Shown: positions 32,502-36,478 of the stretch, in pieces | Layout of the letters: every line of letters begins with the position of its first letter | Position numbering within the stretch: the first letter of the stretch is position 1 | Assembly (NCBI GenBank): GCA_934320655.1 | Contig: CAKRFN010000022.1 | Coordinates: forward strand, 1 to 36,478 | Length of the DNA stretch: 36,478 nt | Reading direction: 5' to 3' | Origin: an uncultured Eubacterium sp. | GTDB lineage: Bacteria > Bacillota > Clostridia > Lachnospirales > Lachnospiraceae | Translations under genes and position numbers: made by a program | The notes under the pieces: generated by a model | Databases searched by the model: none | What the model saw: the letters and a program-made list of their open reading frames with translations, nothing else | Told to the model about the DNA's origin: nothing

Positions 32502-34058
32502 TTATAATAAACGTGTCGTCCACTGTGAACAGTCCCACACATCCGTCGCCAGCCCTTCATAAAACTCCGGCTCATGGCAGACCATGAGAATGCTACCCTT
32601 GTACTCAGACAGCGCGCGCTTTAATTCATCCTTTGCCTCGACATCCAGATGGTTTGTCGGCTCGTCCAGCAACAGGATATTTGTCGCACGGTTCATCAGC
32701 TTGCACAGGCGCACCTTCGCCTGCTCACCACCGGATAACACACGCACCTGACTCTCGATGTGCTTCGTCGTCAAGCCGCATTTTGCCAGCGCGCTGCGGA
32801 TCTCATATTGCGAATACGCCGGAAATTCCTTCCATATTTCTTCAATACAGGTCGTCGTGACCGACTGATCCATCTCCTGCTCAAAATATCCGATCTCCAG
32901 ATAATCACCCAGCTCCACTTGTCCCTGCAACGGCTTGATCAGACCTAAAATGCTTTTTAAAAGCGTTGTCTTTCCGATACCGTTCGCTCCGGTCAGCACG
33001 ATCTTCTGCCCACGTTCCATCTGTAGATTCAGCGCTGTGGACAGCGGCTCATCATATCCGATCACCAGATCCTTTGTCTCAAAAATATATCTGCCCGGCG
33101 TGCGTGCCATCTGAAAATCGAACTCCGGCTTGGGCTTTTCTGCCGCCAGCTCGATCACATCCATTTTGTCGAGCTTTTTCTGTCTCGACATCGCCATATT
33201 CCGCGTCGCCACGCGCGCCTTGTTGCGCGCCACAAAATCCTTCAAGTCTGCGATTTCTTTTTGCTGCTTATTATACGCCGCCTCGAGCTGCGCTTTCTTC
33301 ATCTCGTAGACTTCCATGAATTTGTCATAATCGCCCACATAGCGGTTAAGCTGCTTATTATCCATGTGATAGATCAGATTGACCACACTGTTTAAAAACG
33401 ATACATCATGCGAGATCAGTATAAATGCGTTCTCATAATCGTTCAGGTAGCGTTTCAGCCACTCGATATGCTCCACATCCAGATAGTTTGTTGGCTCGTC
33501 CAAAAGGAGAATGTCCGGCTTTTCCAACAGCAGCTTTGCCATCAGCACCTTCGTCCGCTGTCCGCCGCTCAGATCGGTCACATCCTTGTCCAGTCCCAGA
33601 TCCAGAATTCCGAGTGCCCTTGCGACCTCCTCCACCTTCGCATCGATCATATAAAAATCATGCATGGTCAGCAGATCCTGTATCGTACCTGCCTCCGCCA
33701 TCAGCTCGTCCATCTCCTCCGGCGATGCCTCGCCAAGTTTCTCGTAGATGCCATTCATCGTCGTTTCCATCTCGAATAAATAGTCAAACGCTGATTTCAG
33801 CACCGATTCGATCGTCATTCCCTTTTCTAACGCCGTATGCTGATCCAGATAGCCGACCCGAACATTTTTCGCCCATTCGACCTTTCCCTCATCCGGCATC
33901 AGTTTTCCGGTAATAATATTCATAAACGTGGATTTGCCCTCTCCGTTGGCACCCACCAGCCCGATATGTTCGCCTTTCAGCAAGCGAAATGATACATCCT
34001 CAAAAATCGCACGATCACCGAAACCGTGCGATAAGTGTTCGACATTTAAAATACTCAT
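32502..34058 (-). CDS. ABC-F family ATPase (translation factor type)
   Basis: 518 residues from the ATG at 34056-34058 (SD AGGAG). The longer reading adds 15 unsupported residues. It has two ABC domains without membrane segments: Walker A GANGEGKS (36-43) and GANGIGKT (357-364), signatures LSGGQRTKV and LSGGEQAKV, and Walker B LLLDEPTNYLD and LLLDEPTNHLD. The linker at about 240-310 is helical, lysine-rich and charged, the P-site tether region. ABC-F proteins act on the ribosome in translation control or drug protection. The sequence looks like a housekeeping YkpA/YbiT-type member rather than a clear resistance protein, but I cannot settle this. Confidence 0.92.
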   Translation of the reverse strand: MSILNVEHLSHGFGDRAIFEDVSFRLLKGEHIGLVGANGEGKSTFMNIITGKLMPDEGKVEWAKNVRVGYLDQHTALEKGMTIESVLKSAFDYLFEMETTMNGIYEKLGEASPEEMDELMAEAGTIQDLLTMHDFYMIDAKVEEVARALGILDLGLDKDVTDLSGGQRTKVLMAKLLLEKPDILLLDEPTNYLDVEHIEWLKRYLNDYENAFILISHDVSFLNSVVNLIYHMDNKQLNRYVGDYDKFMEVYEMKKAQLEAAYNKQQKEIADLKDFVARNKARVATRNMAMSRQKKLDKMDVIELAAEKPKPEFDFQMARTPGRYIFETKDLVIGYDEPLSTALNLQMERGQKIVLTGANGIGKTTLLKSILGLIKPLQGQVELGDYLEIGYFEQEMDQSVTTTCIEEIWKEFPAYSQYEIRSALAKCGLTTKHIESQVRVLSGGEQAKVRLCKLMNRATNILLLDEPTNHLDVEAKDELKRALSEYKGSILMVCHEPEFYEGLATDVWDCSQWTTRLL

Positions 34059-34106
34059 GTTAGTTCTCCTGATTTTATTGTGATAATGCAAGTGCTTTCG
34101 CAATCA

Positions 34107-34589
34107 CTAATTATCTAATAAATAAGCAAGCAAACCCTCGCAGCCCGCTACAATATCCTGATACGTCGCCTCAAAATCCCCCGTATACCACGGATCAGCG
34201 ACATCACGCGCCTCTTTTAATTTCCGATTCTTCTCATAATCCGCAAACGAAAGCATCTTATAGATCTTCCCTGCCGCATCCGATCCACCGGCAATCCGCG
34301 TCATATTACGGATATTCGCACTGTCCATCCCGATCAGATAATCATAATACAGATAATCCTCTCTCGTCATCTGTCTCGCCCGATGCGGCACAACCGGAAT
34401 CCCCGCCTGCCCGAGCCTGCGCACCGTCCCATAATGCGGTCCGTTACCGATCTCCTCCCTGCTCGTCGCCGCCGAATCGATCTCAAACAGAGATTCCAGA
34501 TTATCACGGTTTACCATATATGTAAATACACTTTCTGCCATTGTGGAACGGCAGATGTTGCCGTGGCAAATGAAAAGTATTTTAATCAT
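34107..34589 (-). CDS. Low-molecular-weight protein-tyrosine phosphatase
   Basis: 160 residues. The phosphate loop is at the very start: C8-H-G-N-I-C-R14-S15. The general-acid Asp lies in DVADPWYTGDF near residue 129. It dephosphorylates tyrosine or arginine phosphate in the cytosol; the target is unknown. It is followed by the ABC-F gene (48 bp). The codons for C-H-G-N contain a 13-bp sequence repeated 104 bp upstream at the end of the integrative element, so its promoter region may be element-derived or disrupted. SD AAGGAG, 10 bases. Confidence 0.94.
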   Translation of the reverse strand: MIKILFICHGNICRSTMAESVFTYMVNRDNLESLFEIDSAATSREEIGNGPHYGTVRRLGQAGIPVVPHRARQMTREDYLYYDYLIGMDSANIRNMTRIAGGSDAAGKIYKMLSFADYEKNRKLKEARDVADPWYTGDFEATYQDIVAGCEGLLAYLLDN

Positions 34590-34672
34590 CTATCTTAAAC
34601 TCCTTGATTTTGCTTGATTTCCTTGATATATCAAGGTTTTTAGGTGATTGGCATTTCTTTGTTGCCGTGGCA
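34556..34672. repeat. 13-bp direct repeat, candidate attachment core
   Basis: TGTTGCCGTGGCA occurs at 34556-34568, inside the phosphatase gene, and exactly again at 34660-34672, in the gap before int. A 13-bp exact match by chance over so short a stretch is improbable. It may mark the recombination site of the element. Confidence 0.5.
34603..34636. repeat. CTTGAT repeat array with 16-bp palindrome
   Basis: CTTGAT appears at 34603, 34613 and 34622, about one helical turn apart. The last copy is part of the perfect palindrome CCTTGATATATCAAGG (34621-34636). The array lies between the phosphatase start and the element end. It could be recombinase sites or the phosphatase operator. Confidence 0.5.
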
Positions 34673-34705
34673 TATCGTAGCATAAGTTGGTATATCTTTG
34701 CCCCC

Positions 34706-34756
34706 AAAAGTAGTACAAAAAGTAGTAATTTGATCTCGATTTCACGGTTTTACTAC
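34706..34756. repeat. Arm-type integrase binding repeats (DR2-like)
   Basis: AAAAGTAGTA occurs at 34706-34715 and 34718-34727, 12 bp apart, and the inverted form (AGTAGTAAA on the minus strand) at 34748-34756 across the int stop codon. This resembles the GAGTAGTAAATT site bound by the N-terminal domain of Tn916 integrase. Confidence 0.7.
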
Positions 34757-35952
34757 TCGCCATTTACGACCCGTTTCAGCTCGTTTTCGGCGTCCTCAAA
34801 GGCCAGATGGGTGTAGGTGTTCAAGGTAACTCCGATATCCGAATGTCCCATGAGGTATTGTAGGGTTTTAGGGTTCATGCCACTCTTAGCCATGTTAGAA
34901 CAATAAGTGTGCCTGCACACATGAGGCGTGACCTTTGGCATTTGCACTCTGTAAAGGTTATTGTACTTCTGGCAAATATGCTGGAAGTATTTTTCCCAGT
35001 GCATGGCTACCATTGGACGGTCGTTCTTATCCAGATACAGAAAACCCATTCTTCCACCAATCATCGGCTCCACCTTTGGCTTCGGTCTGTTTTCCAAAAT
35101 GCTCTTGAAGCACTCGTAAACATCATCCGTCATAGGAAGAACCCTCGTACCGGCATTGGTCTTTGTATCCTCAATCACATACTCCATCGTCCGGGTCCGC
35201 TGCAACTGATGGTTCACATCAATCGTTCGCTTTTTCAGATCAATGTCCTGGGTCGTCAGCCCAACGAACTCAGAAATACGAAGTCCAGTTTTGAACAGGA
35301 TATAGATACCCTCATAGTATTTTGAAAAATGCTTATCGTTCTTTACAAACTCTAAAAATACTCGTTCTTGTTTTCGTGTAATTGCTTGTCTTGTTACGCT
35401 GTCATTGACAATAACCGTAGCAAGCTGAAACTCAAATGGATTTTTGCGTAACAAATCATCATCGACCGCCATCTGAAATGCAGGCCTCACAACACCACGG
35501 ATGGAATGAATGGAACTATAACTCCTGCCATCCTTCTGCAGCTTGATAAGCCAGGCTCTCGCATCGGATATCTTTACTCTGTCAATCCGCTGCTTACCAA
35601 AGCTATCCTTCTTGATAATGTTGATTACCGTTTTATATCCTGCTTCGGTATTATGGCGAACCCCTGTCTTTTGCAGCACATATTTCTCTACGAGCTGGAG
35701 GACCGTCATTTCACCGCCGTTTGGAACAATCCCGTCATACAAATCTCTCTGGATCATCTTCTCCTTTTCACGCAGAGAAATATCATCACGTTTTCCCGTT
35801 GGCGTTTTATCAGTCTTTTCAAGTTTCCAGCTATAAACAAATTGCACCTGCCCATTGGCATCGACATATTTGAAAGCATATCGTCCATCTTTGCGTTGGC
35901 TCTCTCCATTACGAAGAATGCGGTTCTTGTTATCTCGTCTTTTACCGCTCAT
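34753..35952 (-). CDS. int: Tn916-type tyrosine integrase
   Basis: 399 residues from the ATG at 35950-35952 (SD AAGGAG, 7 bases); an upstream ATG lacks one. The start MSGKRRDNKNRILRNGESQ and the arm-binding domain (1-75) closely follow Tn916 Int. A core-binding SAM-like domain spans about 75-170. The catalytic domain keeps the first Arg in KTGLRISEFVGL, H-x-x-R in TPHVCRHTYCSN, the His in LMGHSD and the nucleophile Tyr in NTYTHLAFEDA. It integrates and excises the element, helped by Xis. It appears intact and potentially active. Confidence 0.97.
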   Translation of the reverse strand: MSGKRRDNKNRILRNGESQRKDGRYAFKYVDANGQVQFVYSWKLEKTDKTPTGKRDDISLREKEKMIQRDLYDGIVPNGGEMTVLQLVEKYVLQKTGVRHNTEAGYKTVINIIKKDSFGKQRIDRVKISDARAWLIKLQKDGRSYSSIHSIRGVVRPAFQMAVDDDLLRKNPFEFQLATVIVNDSVTRQAITRKQERVFLEFVKNDKHFSKYYEGIYILFKTGLRISEFVGLTTQDIDLKKRTIDVNHQLQRTRTMEYVIEDTKTNAGTRVLPMTDDVYECFKSILENRPKPKVEPMIGGRMGFLYLDKNDRPMVAMHWEKYFQHICQKYNNLYRVQMPKVTPHVCRHTYCSNMAKSGMNPKTLQYLMGHSDIGVTLNTYTHLAFEDAENELKRVVNGE

Positions 35953-35970
35953 GACCGTGCTCCTTTCCAT

Positions 35971-36021
35971 AAAAAAGAGCCTCGCACACGATATACAAAC
36001 ATTATATCATGCTCAAGGCTC
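35971..36021 (-). terminator. Hairpin with T-run between xis and int
   Basis: On the minus strand GAGCCT (36016-36021) pairs with AGGCTC (35977-35982), and six T residues follow (35971-35976), directly before the int SD. The loop contains TATAAT (36001-36006), a possible -10 for int alone. It may terminate xis transcription while an internal start serves int. Confidence 0.5.
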
Positions 36022-36121
36022 ATTTTCTATATTTAGTTAAAGAGGTACACACAATCTCCGCTTTGCACGATGTTCAAATATGCTTGATTTTTCCTTTTTG
36101 TGCGCCAGTCACAGGTTGAAG

Positions 36122-36328
36122 TTATAATGCCGTTATATCTTCCAAGAAATCCTCAAAGCGTTTCCGCTTAATCAGCACCTTCACTCCGTTCTGGATCACA
36201 AATCCGGAGTCTATATAATCAGCAACAATTTTTCTCAGCTTTTTCTCGCCAATATTGAAATATTCTGCTGCCTCGTCAATCGTAAGGCAAAACTTATCTT
36301 TTATCTGAACCTGTTTTTCACAAGTCAT
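36122..36328 (-). CDS. xis: Excisionase (Tn916 Xis type)
   Basis: 68 residues from the ATG at 36326-36328, chosen for its SD (GGGAGG). It keeps the Xis pattern: FCLTIDEAAEYFNIGEKKLRKIV (winged helix-turn-helix), then FVIQNGVKVLIKRKRFEDFL. Xis bends the element ends and steers Int to excision. It is followed by int at about 170 bp, as in Tn916, with a hairpin between them. Confidence 0.93.
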   Translation of the reverse strand: MTCEKQVQIKDKFCLTIDEAAEYFNIGEKKLRKIVADYIDSGFVIQNGVKVLIKRKRFEDFLEDITAL

Positions 36329-36361
36329 GATGCACCTCCCTTTCGCAGAAATGCGACACAT

Positions 36362-36478
36362 AGAAAAACTAACTAAATTTTATCGCATAATAAAGAGGCA
36401 ATACGGACGGCTGCTGGCACAGCTCCACGGGAGTCTAACCCCGGCCCATGCTGATGGGTGCGGCGCACAATGCTTTGT
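36362..36478 (-). other. Element interior upstream of xis; possible 3' end of a gene
   Basis: The outer part (about 36400-36478) is GC-rich, unlike the AT-rich xis leader. One minus-strand frame stays open from the window edge to a TAG at 36373-36375 (about 34 residues, ending VRIASLLCDKI), but another frame is open nearly as long. No protein is recognised, so no gene is called. Confidence 0.25.

Larger units (their letters stand above)
34660..36478 (-). mobile_element. End of a Tn916-type integrative element (partial)
   Basis: int and xis of Tn916 type, read toward the element end, and paired AAAAGTAGTA arm sites between int and the flank define one terminus. The exact boundary is not certain; it falls between about 34590 and 34705. 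The rest of the element is outside the window, so its cargo and conjugation genes cannot be judged. Confidence 0.75.

Noticed and set aside
33425..33913. 162-codon plus-strand frame opposite the ABC-F gene
   Set aside because: Ser/Pro/Arg-rich shadow typical of the reverse complement of a coding region.
32502..34058. Antibiotic-resistance ABC-F gene
   Set aside because: No sequence feature specific to a resistance clade can be read. Chromosomal context points to a housekeeping ABC-F.
36373..36478. Partial conjugation gene at the window edge
   Set aside because: Two frames are similarly open over about 35 codons and neither matches a protein I recognise.

Overview
The window looks like chromosome from an anaerobic, endospore-forming Clostridia, most likely a gut Lachnospiraceae. 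Three things point there: an intact spoIIID, a large hexuronate/pectin-monomer utilisation cluster driven by a TRAP transporter, and an indolepyruvate:ferredoxin oxidoreductase. No rRNA or tRNA gene is visible, so the taxonomic call is inference from gene content. Every intact protein gene is on the minus strand. Many automatic start sites were moved inward here to fit a visible Shine-Dalgarno (SD) sequence.

Region 1 (1-3195) is AT-rich and accessory. It holds a frameshifted membrane-protein remnant, a TGA-interrupted mini-ORF with a strong ribosome site, and an 806-residue two-domain protein (P-loop plus zinc deaminase) of the anti-phage dCTP/dCMP deaminase (AvcD-like) class. The deaminase gene lies directly downstream of guaA. 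The hairpin after the deaminase gene resembles the hairpin after guaA, which suggests insertion at the guaA 3' end.

Region 2 (3196-13689) holds guaA, a MATE efflux pump and spoIIID, whose apparent sigma-E promoter lies in the loop of a terminator. It continues with an aryl-pyruvate module (iorA-iorB-paaK), a membrane diguanylate cyclase paired with a sugar-binding protein but no permease, and a YcxB-like protein.

Region 3 (13755-27677) is a hexuronate regulon of two or three transcription units: kduI-kduD-kdgA-kdgK-kdgF-gntR-uxuB, then dctP-dctQ-dctM, then uxaB-uxaA-uxaC. Galacturonate and glucuronate enter through the TRAP carrier and UxaC, and pass through UxaB/UxaA or UxuB. Unsaturated uronates are opened by KdgF and handled by KduI/KduD. 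Everything converges on 2-keto-3-deoxygluconate, then KdgK and KdgA. A shared operator-like palindrome (consensus ACTAACATGTTAGT) sits at the dctP and kduI promoters. uxuA (mannonate dehydratase) and any polysaccharide lyase or hydrolase are absent from the window.

Region 4 (27681-34589) holds the pantothenate/CoA operon panB-panC-panD-coaBC, with a hairpin leader ahead of panB. After it come a methyltransferase, an unrecognised acidic protein, an ABC-F ATPase and a low-molecular-weight tyrosine phosphatase.

Region 5 (about 34600-36478) is one end of a Tn916-type integrative element: int, xis, arm-type integrase repeats, and a 13-bp direct repeat shared with the first codons of the phosphatase gene. 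The rest of the element lies beyond the window.
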